DNA of 64,000 nt from Druceiella hillmani (GCA_039881145.1 JAYKKI010000052.1:13810501-13874500); one strand, 5' to 3'; shown: positions 23,325 through 35,260, numbered from the stretch's first letter. Numbers and translations: made by a program. The notes: generated from the sequence alone by a model not told the origin.

Positions 23325-24215
23325 CTAAATAGTACAATAATACCACAAACGTCAACTGTTAAAAACCTGGGCCTACTGATCAATCAAAATCTTAGCACCC
23401 TCAAGTAAATGAGGTTAGTCGTCGTTTTTTCAACAGGATACACTCTTTGAAACGTCTTCAAAATTTCTAACGACTGTAACGAAAATCTACCTTGGTCAAA
23501 TATTCTTATTACCATTAATTGATTATGGAGATGTGTGCTATCCTGATCTTAATGAAGAATATTTGTACAAGTTGGAACTTCTTCAAAATTTATGCATCCG
23601 ATATATCTTTGGTCTCAGAAAATATGATCATATTTCTGAATACTCTCTCAAATGGCTGAAGATCCGTGATCGACGTAAACTTCACATACACTTCTTTTTA
23701 ATATATTAAAAAATCCTCATAGCCCAAATTATTAAGTGGCAAATTTAAATATTTATCTGCTCACGGTCTTGGAGTATGATCTGAAAGTTCACTCACTCTG
23801 CTTATTCCTAAACATACCTCTACCTCTCACAAAAAGTCCTTCACTATTCAAGTAGCAAAAATTTGGAATCACCTGGATCCTGACATCGGGAAAATCACAT
23901 CCCTAAATATTTTCAGAGATCGAATGAAAAGTCCTGCCTCTCCTGAAATCTTTTCCTTTGTACCCTTGTTCTTTCCTTGATTTCCCATCCAAAATCATGT
24001 CAATAATGAATTTTCTTACATTTTTGTATTTTTTTAAAATGTTTTTTGTCTAATGTACTATAAAGAATTTTCATTGTAAACTCTCTTACAGTCTACCAAT
24101 TAAATTTCAATACCAATTGTTATGGTTAACTGGAACAGATTGCTCATATACCAATAAGCCCGCCATATGTACTATACATAAAATATGATAAATAAATAAA
24201 TAAACCCCAGGCAGT
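23325..24215 (+). mobile_element. LINE remnant (jockey/CR1-like), copy B, with intact 3' tail
   Basis: Broken frames read VKNLGLLINQNLS, then LLPLIDYGDVCYPDLNEEYL, then KLELLQNLCIRYIFGLRKYD, then LKWLKIRDRRKLHIHFF. This is the usual order after the reverse transcriptase domain in insect jockey/CR1-type LINEs. Frameshifts and stops separate them. A 3' UTR follows with GTTATGGTTAACTGGAACAG, ATAAGCCCGCC and the tail GATAAATAAATAAATAAA at about 24188-24205. It is 5'-truncated and cannot encode an active protein. It shares sequence with copy A (0.8-1.5 kb) and copy C (41.3 kb). Confidence 0.82.
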
Positions 24216-25200
24216 ATATCTACAACTAAAATATATGACTTCTATTTCTGAATTGTAAAAGAAATATTGAATTAATTTTATTTAAGAAAATATTAATTTA
24301 AAAAGAAAATTGAAAATAATATAGAAAATGACAAAACTGGAGAATTGTAAATTATAACTATAATAAATCATATCGTTAATCAATTTGCAAAGAAAATGAA
24401 GCTGGGAACACCATCTAACACCATAATAAAGAACAAGTAGTAATGTAGAGACCAGGCATAATTATATTTAAATTGTACAACTTCCATTTCTCTAATTTAA
24501 ACATCAAATTAATTTTATTTAAGACGATATCCAAAATAAAAAGATTTTTTGCAAATAAGAGATTAACAGATAAAACTTCAGAAACGTAAAATGTGATTAT
24601 ATTAAATCAGATTGTAAAATAATTAATTAGGTTAAATATTTAATTATTTTGAAATTAACAATAAACTATATAATTATAGTTATATTAATATAATTATAGT
24701 ATAGTAGTTTCAAGAAGCATTGCATAAATATATTTTAAGTATTTCAGTACCTACATGTTTTTAAAAATAAACTGAATTCAGAAATGTAACATATGAACAG
24801 AGCGTTCACTTTCTGAAAATCTACGCTATTGTGCGAGAAGATGTGATCCAGTATAAACTCTGAAGTATATAGGGAATACCGTCCAACCGTAAAAATATAT
24901 TCCAAGATAAATCAAACTTAAAATTACGGGTAAAATACTATTTGAGTCGCGATTATATATAACGATATTTTGTAATGATAAATTAGAGAACATCGTTACG
25001 CATAATCGGGACTTAAATTGAAACAAAAGTATGTTTTAAAGATTAAAAAAAAATGTAAAAACTATTTTCAAATATTAACAACAATATTTTGTCAGAAAAA
25101 TCGGTCCAATATAAACTCTGAAGTATAAACGGAATACTTTTCAAGCATAAAAATGTAGTCACAATTAAATGAAACTACGTGATGAATTTGTTTTAATGTA
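24216..25200 (+). repeat. Diverged repeat region, units about 245-260 bp
   Basis: ACTTCTATTTCTGAATTG (24239) and ACTTCCATTTCTCTAATTT (24480) head similar blocks, both with TTAATTTTATTTAAGA. Further on, TATAAACTCTGAAGTATA occurs at about 24853 and 25111. The units are strongly diverged. Confidence 0.5.
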
Positions 25201-26339
25201 TTAAAGTTTTCCAACTAATCGATAAGTTATTCAAATTAGGTGGAAATTAAAAAGCTATGATCATGCTTTCAAAGCTATGATCATGTTTTTGATATGCTAA
25301 ACGGAGCTAAAAAAATATCAAATTGTAGAGCCAAACTCGGTATTACATTCAAACAGTGGGAAAAGAGACCGTTTAAAATATTTTTAATAAAAAAAGTGTT
25401 AGTATAAATATTAAAAGATATATTAATATCCTATTAACTGATTATTTAAATATCAAACCGTATATTACTCACTCAGTATATATTGTCAATAGTAAATAGT
25501 GTATACATGAATTCAGTAATTATAATACAAAAACGCTACAAAACCAAAATATCGTTTATAAGTTATCGTTTATATATTAAACACCATATAAACGACACAA
25601 ATAATCAATAAATAAAAACTATCAGTATTTACTTCATATTGTTTGTCGGTAATGCTAAATATTACGCTAGAGAAATAATTAAACATGATAGTTTCACTTG
25701 TCAATACGTGTGAATAATAAGAAAACACTACATTGTTTACCGAAGCCTGCTAAGAGCTTTGTACATCCGACGTAATCTGCTTACAAACCCCTAAAAATAC
25801 AATCTTGTATAATCTTGGTTATTATCTTCGACACCTAACTAAAAATGACGCTAACCGAACCTCAATAATGGTAATCTCATTAAAATCAACAAACTCAAGC
25901 ATTTTGCACTAAAAGAATTAATTAATTATCTTCCTAATCCTCTAAACCTGCTAAAATACGCACAGTATCAGTGTATTACATGCACACACAAACATACACG
26001 CGCTTGTATACGCACACACTAGCGCGTATATCCTTGACGCAACTTGATGACTCCTAGCAGAGCTTTTGATGAGTGATTCCATTTGTTATTAATATGGCTT
26101 CATCACTACCACACGTTAACCACTCCGCATGATTTTTATAACATATAAACAAGAGAGGCGGGAGATTGGAACGGTTTTAAGCTGTTTTATAACAAAAAAC
26201 TACACCCTGAATTAGCCCAACGCATTGTCACCCCTTCAAGCGAACTCTGAAACCGTAAAACTATAGCACTATCTTTGTCACACAACAATTACTACCGTGC
26301 ATTAAGCGAAATAGATATACACACTCATACCTACTAGAA
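25201..26339. other. AT-rich non-coding stretch
   Basis: No gene. A short alternating purine/pyrimidine patch (CACACACAAACATACACGCG) lies near 25980-26030. The stretch is upstream of the putative gene. Confidence 0.4.
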
Positions 26340-26690
26340 ATCGTCGAGGAGGAAACACAACTATCGAACATACAATGCCGCTAGGAAGGAGAGGGACGAA
26401 CTGTGCACAGTAACCGACAGCTTTTATGGCGAAGCTACTTTTTCTTCTATTGTACGGGCTCAGGCTTAAGCAGAAAAGAGATGAATATATGCGCAACCGG
26501 TAGACCGAGAGGGGTATACAAATTGAGCGGGAAGAGTGATTATACGTGTGGCGGGGATGTTGGCCAGTTGATGTTCGAAAGCTGCGGGCTTAGGTCGCCG
26601 TCGAGAGAGTCCAATGTTTTTAGAGTAACAAATCGTAAAATCGAAAATTATAATCGAATCACGTTTCGCGTATTAAAATTAGCCGCATAA
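26340..26690 (+). promoter_or_regulatory. Candidate promoter / 5' UTR region of the secreted-protein gene
   Basis: This stretch, 410-760 bp upstream of the start codon, is clearly GC-richer than its flanks (TGGCGGGGATGTTGGCCAGT, GGTCGCCGTCGAGAGAGTCC). It carries short open frames on both strands (26403-26690 +, 26496-26302 -) without domains. Its place just upstream of the only good exon suggests core promoter and transcribed leader. No TATA box or initiator can be named with confidence. Confidence 0.35.
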
Positions 26691-27101
26691 TAATTAACCG
26701 AATCTTCGCTAATGACAGTTTTTTGTATTCTAATCCGTGCAATAAATAATAATTAAAAAATGTCTATGCCGCATTATGAGACGATATTTTTAAAAGCTTA
26801 ACTTTTTAAATGAAAAAAAGTGATTTTGCAATCTTCAAATATCGCCGATGCCGTAAACAGTGATGGTTTTTGTATTTACATGATTTATTTACTTTTTTAT
26901 TAAGTTTTTGTGTTATTCTGGTTATTTTATGAAACGAAGTTTTTGTGTGAAATCAAATTGTAGTCTTAAATACGTATTGAATGTAATTCGTGCTTTAGTA
27001 TTTCTGGCTGCTTTTGCTGTGTTTGTGATATTCTAGTGTTATTTTTTTTTACATTTTTGCGAAGGATATACATGTTTTATTTTAATAAAATAATTGTCAA
27101 T
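26691..27101 (+). other. Presumed 5' untranslated leader
   Basis: AT-rich sequence leading into the start codon at 27102. An in-frame upstream ATG at 27036 would add 22 residues rich in F, I and R and would bury the signal peptide, so the downstream ATG is preferred. The transcription start is unknown. Confidence 0.3.
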
Positions 27102-27221
27102 ATGCCTTCGGCAATATTCTGTCTGGTCGTGGCCCTAACGTCTGTTTCGACGGTATGGGCGGATCAAGAGGTATCATCACCGCTTCGTGTGGCGCAGTGC
27201 AGGGCGACGTGTCTCCAAAAG
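27102..27221 (+). CDS. First coding exon of a secreted cysteine-rich protein, possibly anosmin-1 (Kal1-like)
   Basis: Forty codons from ATG (27102, A at -3) to a complete AAG codon. Splice donor AAG|GTAAGA follows immediately at 27222, so the intron is phase 0. Residues 1-20 form a standard signal peptide with a hydrophobic core (IFCLVVALTSVSTV) and an A-X-A-like cleavage site at VWA|DQE. The mature part begins DQEVSSPLRVAQCRATCLQK. The pattern R-x-x-x-C-x-x-x-C-L directly after the signal peptide resembles the start of the cysteine-rich domain of anosmin-1 (Kallmann syndrome protein 1), an extracellular matrix protein with a WAP domain and fibronectin III repeats that acts with heparan sulfate and FGF receptor signalling in neurite and epithelial development. 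Only 20 mature residues are available, so the family call is tentative. That this is a real signal-peptide exon is much firmer. The upstream in-frame ATG at 27036 is less likely as start. Later exons were not found in the window. Confidence 0.6.
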
Positions 27222-28655
27222 GTAAGAAAGACCTTAAGTACTATCTTATATTGAAGTCTCATCTGCGATATGAATCAATACATTTACATTATACATTGTT
27301 ATTCATTATATTTCCATTCTTTCGTTGCTATGCTGATTTTTTTCTGCTTACTTTTAGTGATTTCGTTATGTTCCCTTTGAATATCTATTTACGTAAAGCT
27401 TCTTTATTCATCCGTGATGAGCTTATTGAATTATGTAATGATTGTGACAGTTGGAAAAATTCAATATCTATCAACATCAATAGTGTGATATTATTTAACA
27501 TTTACACACAATAAGGGAGATGTTTAATATAATTTTTGCGATGATAATCGTAACAAGCCACCTCTATTAATTATAGATCCAAAAACATATAATAATAAAA
27601 TGATTGATTATTTTTCTGAGTATATGTAACGCTTTATAAGAAATCCCACAAGAATAAGAAGTTTGACAGCTTCCTTAATGATTAATCTAACCTTATGAGC
27701 TGAACAAATATGGAAACATTTTTATTTTTAATACAAATATAGGCTTCCTTATTTATATGTCGGTAAACTTTATATAGTAATCATTAATCATTTGTTCATT
27801 ACTTTTGATAAGTTATGTGAAAAAAACTTAATTATCGATTCGATGTAGTGTTGGGTAAAATAAAAGTAAGAAATAGGAATAGAGGCTTAGCTCGATAATT
27901 GTACTGCTCTAGATTTTTTTTACTAACAGCTTTCTATTTTGTGTTTGCATTAGTGTCGGACTTTTATTGCGTTGCTTGTTTAATGACCGGCGTTAGTATA
28001 AAAAATATACAACGAAGCATAATAAAATAAATGCAATATAAAAATGTGCTAGCAATATAAAAATGTGTTATCTCATATTGTATGCTTTAGAAAATATGTA
28101 TGTAGGAAAAAGGAAACTATGTATATACACGCAGGGATTCTTTAAACTAAATTTTGAAATGCCTACTGAAATATAATTGATAAAAAGTTAGAAGTTTCAC
28201 GTCTATATTTGAATATTTTGCAGCTCGAGAAGATTAATAATGAGAACTTATCACTTTAAAGCAAATGATTTCTCATTAAATATTTTGCGTTAGTTAAATC
28301 ATAAAAATATCAAAATTCAATTTTTCTAAAATTTCGTAATGTCTAGTACTCAAAGTATTTGTGACATTTATATTAACAAAAGTACCTATCGCAAATTCAT
28401 ATTTAATATTGAATCAGATAAATAGTTATAAAAGTATAATTTTATAATAAAAATTAATTGAACACACGCAATTAAACAGCCAGCGTTTGAAGTGGTTACG
28501 ATTTTTATGTATAGTGTGCATAAATTGGAAATTTTTCATTATTGGAAGAAACATTTTCCGTATTTATAGTGTGCATAAGTTGGAAATGTCCATATTGCCC
28601 GCGCACACGAATATTCCAAAATATAATTTCAATAAGTTGATATTAAAGTACCAAT
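27222..28655 (+). other. Start of putative intron 1; AT-rich
   Basis: It begins with the donor GTAAGAAAG. The reading frame at 27155-27514 crosses the exon out of frame and is not coding. A direct repeat of ATTTATAGTGTGCATAA lies at about 28506 and 28561. If no exon follows in the window, this intron is at least 36 kb long. Confidence 0.45.
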
Positions 28656-28702
28656 ATTGTGATTTGCTTCATAAAAAAAATATTTATCAAGCAAATCACA
28701 AT
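28656..28702. repeat. Hairpin, 14-bp perfect stem extendable to about 20 bp
   Basis: ATTGTGATTTGCTT (28656-28669) pairs with AAGCAAATCACAAT (28689-28702). The inner ATAAA/TTTAT can extend the stem around a short A-rich loop. Its size is compatible with a small pre-miRNA or a degraded palindromic element. There is no match to a miRNA seed that I know. Confidence 0.6.
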
Positions 28703-28830
28703 CGACAAATTTGATTACCACACAAAGTGCGCCGTTCCCCGGAGAGCGCGCTTCCCGGCGTGTTATTTCGTAAATTGATTTCAGCGTGGCTTTTAAATAA
28801 AATAAACCTTTAATGGTAACAGTCACGTTT
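28703..28830. other. Short GC-richer island
   Basis: GCGCCGTTCCCCGGAGAGCG and CTTCCCGGCGTG stand out in a strongly AT-rich area. The 73-codon minus-strand frame across it has no domain. Candidate conserved non-coding element. Confidence 0.3.
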
Positions 28831-29439
28831 CGTCGATTTATATTTGACATTAAGTTATTATTAGATTGTGTGTATGAAGGCTGTACAAGACTATTATTCT
28901 TACTTTAGGTACAACGAATGAAATGCATAATCATCTTATTATCATTTTTGACAGTTTAATCATCACGTACTTATGTTAACGTTAAGTATTTTCAATATAA
29001 AATTATAATCGTATGTTAAAATAAGATTAGATTGCTAAAAATTAAAAATAGTTTAAGTGTTGTGTTGTGTGTGTGTTTAAATATTATAAGATATCTTTTT
29101 ATTACTTTGAGAGGTGTAATTGTTTCTTTTATTTTACTACATTTCATCAAAATCTGTACTACCAGTTTAATACTAATACAAACACCATAATTATTCAATG
29201 TAACATATTATTAAGTGTTAGTCTTATTAATTAATCTCTGTTCGCATTATCAATCATTTTTTTTTCAATACATTTCGGTAGCCTCCAAAGTTGAAATGTA
29301 CTTATTTGCGTTAAAGGTTCTCAATTTTATTGAATTGGTTTTTTTAAATAATATTCAAAGATATATTTATGGTTTTCAAGAGTTTATTGTTGAAATTAAA
29401 CTTAATCTAAACTAAACCAATCGTTCGAAATTAGAGGAA
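28831..29439. other. AT-rich intronic stretch
   Basis: Two short open frames (29198-29016 minus, 29215-29415 plus) are low-complexity. No repeats recognised. Confidence 0.4.
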
Positions 29440-29499
29440 AATATCGAATTAATAACAAATAAATTTCTGTGAAAATTTATTTGTTATTAATTCGATATT
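29440..29499. repeat. Perfect 27-bp inverted repeat with 6-nt loop
   Basis: The left arm 29440-29466 starts AATATCGAATTAATAACAAA. The right arm 29473-29499 is its exact reverse complement. The loop is CTGTGA. A further partial copy (ATCCGATATT) follows directly. Confidence 0.9.
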
Positions 29500-30035
29500 A
29501 ATCCGATATTATTAGAAGTCACCAGCATTATTTATTGGGATTTCGCAAAAATATAGAAGCACTTAAAAATATTTTTTATGAAATTGCTAGTGTATTATAG
29601 TGTGTTAATGCAACATTGGGGTAGCTAAGGTCTAAAGCTTAAAGGAGCATGATTTTTTTTATATTCGAGCTAAAGCACTAAAAATAAAAATAATATCATT
29701 TACCAAATTGATTTTTGCTAATCCTAAATAAATTAATCTCTGATGCGACTGTGGTTTGATAGTTAATTAATTTAGTATCATATGAATGTAGGGATGTTAT
29801 TATATGGTATGATTCTGTTTAAGTTATAATTGAAAAAAAAAAACAAAAAAATAATTAATAACACTGTGCAACTTTACTTTCCGCTCCATGAGTGGCTTAA
29901 AGTATGACTTATGTTTTTATTATATTTATCAAATGAATAAAATTGTTTAAAATTTAAGAACTTGCAAGTCGGTTAATGGTCATGTTAAAAAAACAGTATT
30001 GGGTTTTATAATACATCATATTAATGTTATGAAAT
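29500..30035. other. AT-rich intronic stretch
   Basis: Nothing recognised. Confidence 0.35.
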
Positions 30036-30096
30036 CTTCTTTAAATGTTAAAAGTTTAACATTGACAGTATGTTAAACTTTTAACATTTAAGGAAG
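30036..30096. repeat. 27-bp inverted repeat (one mismatch) with 7-nt loop
   Basis: The left arm 30036-30062 starts CTTCTTTAAATGTTAAAAGT. The right arm 30070-30096 is its reverse complement except for one position, which would be a G:U pair in RNA. The loop is TGACAGT. A small direct repeat, ATATAATTCTTTGTCA, follows at about 30105 and 30136. Confidence 0.9.
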
Positions 30097-30940
30097 ACAC
30101 ACGATATAATTCTTTGTCACATATATATCACGCCATATAATTCTTTGTCAGATATATATTTTACACTTGTCAAAGGAAAAATTAGTATCCGGTTTCCTAA
30201 CAATTTCCCGACAAAACTACTAATTCATTATTATTATTTCTCTACATCTTGATAATCAAACTGTGTTCACTTGGTTTCCCGTGTATTTTCAGTATCATTT
30301 TCATGTATATATACAAAAACTATTATGAAATATGTAGTAATAAACGAGTTTAAAATAATTAACGAATGTTTTGTATATATTTCACTAAGTTTATCTTCTT
30401 TGCTTACCCTGAGTTTCCTTATTGTTTCCGTTTGATTTTAATATGATCCTCATCTTTTATGTAACCGAGATCACATTAAGAATGTGTGAGGATATATCCG
30501 TAGCAAATGCTCTCTGTGTTACTCTCTTCCAATACTTGAAGTTAGCGAAAATTGAAATGACAATAACAAATCTATCTCTCCTTAGAAAATAGGTGACACA
30601 TTTTGTTGCCATTTTGAACGAAAAAACGTAGAGTTAGAAGGAAATAAACGTTTATTCTTTCTCATTATATAGTTGTAGTCTTAGGTCCATGGCTTTAAAC
30701 CATCTTTAATCCTTCAAGAAAACTTTCATTGAGCCCAAATTTATTCCTAGATCCCTATTTATACCATTAAAACCTCAAAAAACTAGCCCCAAAACAAAAC
30801 TTCAAAATTAGTCTCGATCAAACAAAAAACTGGGACCTTATCATTTCGAATCGACTACTGCCATTGTATTTATTCCGTCCTAAGTAACAAAACATTTCAA
30901 TTTTTTTTCCTTCTTCGACAGTCTTTTTGGGCCTTACCTC
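30097..30940. other. AT-rich intronic stretch
   Basis: No gene or clear repeats beyond the short duplication next to the hairpin. Confidence 0.35.
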
Positions 30941-31240
30941 ATTTTTCTTTCCTTTCGTTTCTCCAGATCCATTGTATTGCCGTAGTGAGCTTTATACCTG
31001 TCCGGTTTGGGTTCGACTTCGTTTTCTAAAAATTATGTCCATTTTTTTATGAGCGTTGTCCGTTGATGCGTGGCGGATTGGCTCGATTGCTATCCGCGCG
31101 AGAGTAGATGAGGATACTTCGTGCCGCCGGCCGGCGGTCAGTGGTGGAAAAGGAAGCAAAACGGTTTGGTTTATTCAATACTTAGGGAGCGATGCGTTGA
31201 TTTATTTCTGGTTATTTGTTGATTTGTTTGCGGAACGGTG
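30941..31240. other. GC-richer island, candidate conserved non-coding element
   Basis: GATGCGTGGCGGATTGGCTC, TATCCGCGCGAGAG and GTGCCGCCGGCCGGCGGTCA mark it out. The 61-codon open frame 31056-31241 begins at a non-ATG codon and has no domain. It contains the palindrome GCCGCCGGCCGGCGG-like core at about 31124-31136. Confidence 0.32.
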
Positions 31241-31644
31241 AGACTTAGTCAAGGACGACTTTTTTTTATATGTTTAGTAGGATACTAATAATTGTTTAGT
31301 GTTATTGTTTATGGAATTAATTTACCTTCCATGAAAAAAGGATTAAGGCATATATATATTGTTTTTTATGTAACAATATTGCATACGACTGTATCAGCTT
31401 TCACATCAATCCTTGATATTTGCAGTAATATTATCTTTTAAATATAATATATTATCTTTTAAATATATCTGTTATATTTTAAATTCGGATTTGAGGAACC
31501 CTTCAAATTGTATTTATAAAATCGATCGTTTGAATTAAATCAGCTGAAAATAGAATCATTGTGGGTGGGGATTGTAACTCGTGATTTTTATCGGTCGCTC
31601 GCTCGAAATTAGAAATTAATGTACTGATACAATTAATTACTTTG

Positions 31645-31649
31645 ACATG

Positions 31650-31684
<35 letters not shown>

Positions 31685-31742
31685 ATATATAAATAAATAT
31701 ATATGTATATATATTATATATATGTGTGTGTGTGTGTGTGTG
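31645..31742. repeat. (TA)n / (TG)n compound microsatellite
   Basis: TA runs with AAATAAATA interruptions, ending in about ten TG dinucleotides. Confidence 0.92.
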
Positions 31743-32202
31743 TTGATATAAATACAGTATGTTTTTAACTTCGACAGTATGAAGAAATCCGAAACCATGG
31801 CAGATACGGGAAACTATCTTAGATACCATTATGTTTTCTTTATGGAAACAAATAATTTTGACTTAGTCAAATTTTTGGTCAAACGCGAGTTTTCCATAAA
31901 AATTAATAAGAGTAACAAAAATGTATATGAAACGCCTCAGTTTTGTGATAGATAGTATATTTTATTTTATGATAGAAAACAATATGGACAGGAGAAGTTA
32001 AATTTTAAAAAACTTATTCATAGAATAGCTGTCAATATTCCGTATTTTAATGTAAATTTAAACGTATCAATATTGTATTGTATTGAGGGTTAATTCTTTA
32101 TCTGAATTTTATGTTCAATTTCATGTATAAAGTATCCACAGAAAATATTATTATGAGTCGATAGATACAAGAAATTATTTTTAGATGAATATTTTCCGGG
32201 GC
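31743..32202. other. AT-rich intronic stretch
   Basis: Nothing recognised. Confidence 0.35.
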
Positions 32203-32597
32203 GTTTGATGGGCACGTATGATTCCATAAAACGGCCACTACGTTCGCCCTATATGACTCTGTTAAATTTCTTCATATGGTATCACACTAAGATTCCAGTT
32301 TATAAGTCCCGATATAATACCGTACAGGAATAAAATGATGCCGCTTGTTATTACCTGTACAACATTCACCACAGGGTTCTGGAACGTGCCCGTTTGAAAT
32401 GTACCTACATCAAATGGATTCCATAAAATAACCACCACGTTAGTCCTATATAATACTGTTAAATTTTCTCATATGGTGTCACACTAAGGTTCCAGTTTAA
32501 AAGTCCCGATATAATACCGTACAGGAATAAAATGATGCCGGTTAATATTAACTGTACAATATTCACCACAGGGTTCTGAAACGTGCCCCTATCTGCA
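32203..32597 (+). repeat. Tandem duplication, 2 x 197 bp
   Basis: ATTCCATAAAA begins at 32221 and 32418, and CACACTAAG.TTCCAGTTTA recurs at the same 197-bp step. Both copies end ACCACAGGGTTCTG.AACGTGCCC. The first copy opens with GGGCACGTA, and the block is bounded by GGGGCGTTT (left) and ACGTGCCCC (right), which hints at inverted termini of a non-autonomous transposon. Confidence 0.9.
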
Positions 32598-33224
32598 TAC
32601 AGCAAAATGGAGACGATATTGAACATTTAATAAATGTACTAACTTTATACAAATTGTATGAAAAAGGTTATATTAAATTTATTTAGGTACTAAATTTGCA
32701 CAAATTGTATGAAAAAGTTTATATTCAATTTGACCAACTTCTGCTGTGCAGATATTTTCCCCCTTATTATAATAATACTAACATAAAACTGAGTCGATTG
32801 GCATTAAACAAATTTTCATTATTTTTATTATTTTTTATGGAAAACTTACGCTTGACCAGAAAATTTGAGTATGTCAAAATTGTTTCTATAAAAACAGACT
32901 TAATTGTACCTAGACAGGTCAAAAAATACAAAAGACTTAATGGTACCTAGACAGTTTTCCTTTTTTATTTGTGGTTTCGTATTTCTCCATACTGTCCCAC
33001 TTAAAAATAAACACACAGTATACATAATACATTTTTAAGGGATGGCGCTCTTCTTAAAGTAGTATAGAATAAACGTATTTACGTGAAAGTAAAAAAAAAT
33101 AATAACTGCAAATAATTATACATCAGTGGCCACGATTATATGTATTTATATACAATTCTCAGAGATTCTCAGCTGATTCAAATATTTCTTAAAATGCACT
33201 TAAATACGGTGAAAATGAGAGCAT
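32598..33224. other. AT-rich intronic stretch
   Basis: A short duplication (AAATTGTATGAAAAAG at about 32648 and 32702) is present. The 84-codon open frame 32696-32950 is low-complexity. Confidence 0.38.
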
Positions 33225-33830
33225 TGTAGAATATACATACGCGGAAACGGAAACATATTAGGAGATATATTAAAAAAACTGTTCAGTAAAAGTAGAACTT
33301 GGAGGATTGCGTACATTCTTAGACAAAAGTAAACACTTAGGATATAAATTTAAAAGACGGTATCGTATTGGGAATTAAAAAGACTGTTAACGGAAACATA
33401 TTAGGAGACAAATAAAAAAAAAATTAAGTAAAAGTAGAGTTCGGAGGATTCCATACATTCTTATAAAAACAAACACTTCGGAGATAAATTAAAAAAAAAA
33501 CTGTTAACGGTAACATATTAGGAACTAAAAAAACTGTTAAGTAAAAGTGGAACTCGGAATATTGCGTATATTCTTAGATAAATATAAACACTTAGGGGAT
33601 CAATTTAAAAAAACTGTTAACGGAAACATATTAGCAGATAAATTAAAAAAAACTGTTAAGTAAAAGGGGAATTCGGAGAATTGCGGACTTTCTTATACAA
33701 ATATAAACACTTAGGTGATAAATTAAAAAAAACGTTAAAGGTAACATATTAGGAACTAAAAAAACTGTTAAGTAAAAGTAGAAATCGGAGTATCGCCTAC
33801 ATTCATAGACAAATGTAAACCTTTATATGG
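33225..33830 (+). repeat. Tandem array, 5 units of 113-143 bp
   Basis: The head ACATATTAGGAGA.A.ATTAAA recurs near 33253, 33396, 33513, 33626 and 33744. Each unit carries CTGTTAAGTAAAAGT.GAA, TCGGAG.ATTGCGTACATTCT and AAACACTTAGG.GATAAATT. One unit is longer because of an insertion. Confidence 0.9.
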
Positions 33831-35260
33831 GTACATGGCATTTATTTGAAACTATTATGCCAATATTAATATTACTTTCCAGTATATAAATATATTGCCT
33901 GCCATGGGCGTAAAACTATCGTAGATTTCTCAAAAACGGCGAATGTTGAATCCTCGTTATAATTTTCCTGTAAACTTCAAGCAAACTTCTTGTAAAACTG
34001 TTTTCTTAGTTTAAAAGTAAGGCGGAAGAGATGGGATCGTATAATCATTTTTTGTTAATTTTCAGCTGCAGTGAATATAAAAATGAAAAAAAGGAGGAAA
34101 AATACATTCAAATTACGTTTCAAACAATATACTGCATGCCTAAGTAGGTGAAATTTTCTTCATCGCTATGTTACGTATACACAGTTGCGTATATAATTTT
34201 TTTTTGCTTTGAATTACGATTTAACGTAATCTGTGCAAAATTTTATGCAGATAACACTTTGAGTTTGCGAGTTAGAGAATAGTAACAGACAGACATTGCG
34301 ACGAACACCTGAACGAGAAAAGTAGTGTTCCATCCGGAGTATGAAACCCAAATGATTCTATTTCATGAAAATGCGGAGTAAAAGAAATTTTTTTCAAAAT
34401 GTTCCTTAATCTTTTTACTTTATTTAATAAAACCATCCCTAAAAACTAGTGACCTGATTCAAAAGAAATTTTCAGTAAGCTGGGATTTAGGGTAAAATTA
34501 TATTGTCTTTTGATCCTATTAAATATTCCTTGAAGGATTTAAATTCAATTAGTGGCTTTCTCGTACTAATTGCACGGCCTTAGAACTAATTAATAGAAAT
34601 TGGCGAAAGCATTACTGCGATTTAGATTAAAGTTTACAGTAAGTAGTAAATAACTATTATCCTAATCAAGGATAATTTTGAGATACGAACATAAATATCC
34701 ACATACAGAAAAAAACTCGAGATAAAGAAAACCAAAAAATATTGGCTGTAAAATAGCTTAGTACAAGTGGTCACAGTATTTTTTTTTATTTTTCGTCGAT
34801 TCAGAATATCCTATGGTCAAAAAAATTTGTTGCGTTAATCGAAAATCTATGCGAATGAAGACTTAAGCAAAAAGTAGTCAGTCACATATAAAAATGTACT
34901 GGCAGCATAAAAAGACAATTCATAGTCTGATATATCTCCAACTCAACTTTGTAATGTCTTAAAACAATCTTTGTGATTCTCGTAATGCATCATGTATGGG
35001 CTAAATAATACTATTTCTATTCAGTCCCTAATACCTTTAGGGTATGCGATATTTAATATTATACTATATTTATCCTTAGGTTAATTGAATACATAAACCA
35101 TTATTATCCTTTACTTTTCTTCTGTATTGCCTTTATTGGTGTTAATCCCAATAAGTCTAATTTATTTTTATATCTTTATAATTCTTACTATGCCAATAGT
35201 GTTATCCTTGTAAAAAGATCCAAGCCATTCAGCGAGCTATGTAACTCGTAGAGAAAGCTT
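33831..35260. other. AT-rich intronic stretch
   Basis: No gene or clear repeat units. The open frame 35436-35188 (minus) is the antisense of the LINE remnant that follows. Confidence 0.38.

Noticed and set aside
27036..27101. Upstream in-frame ATG as the start of the secreted protein
   Set aside because: It would place 22 residues rich in F, I and R before the signal peptide core and abolish a normal secretion signal. The ATG at 27102 gives a standard signal peptide.
27155..27514. 119-codon open frame overlapping the exon
   Set aside because: It is in another frame than the signal-peptide exon, runs straight through the strong donor and becomes low-complexity.
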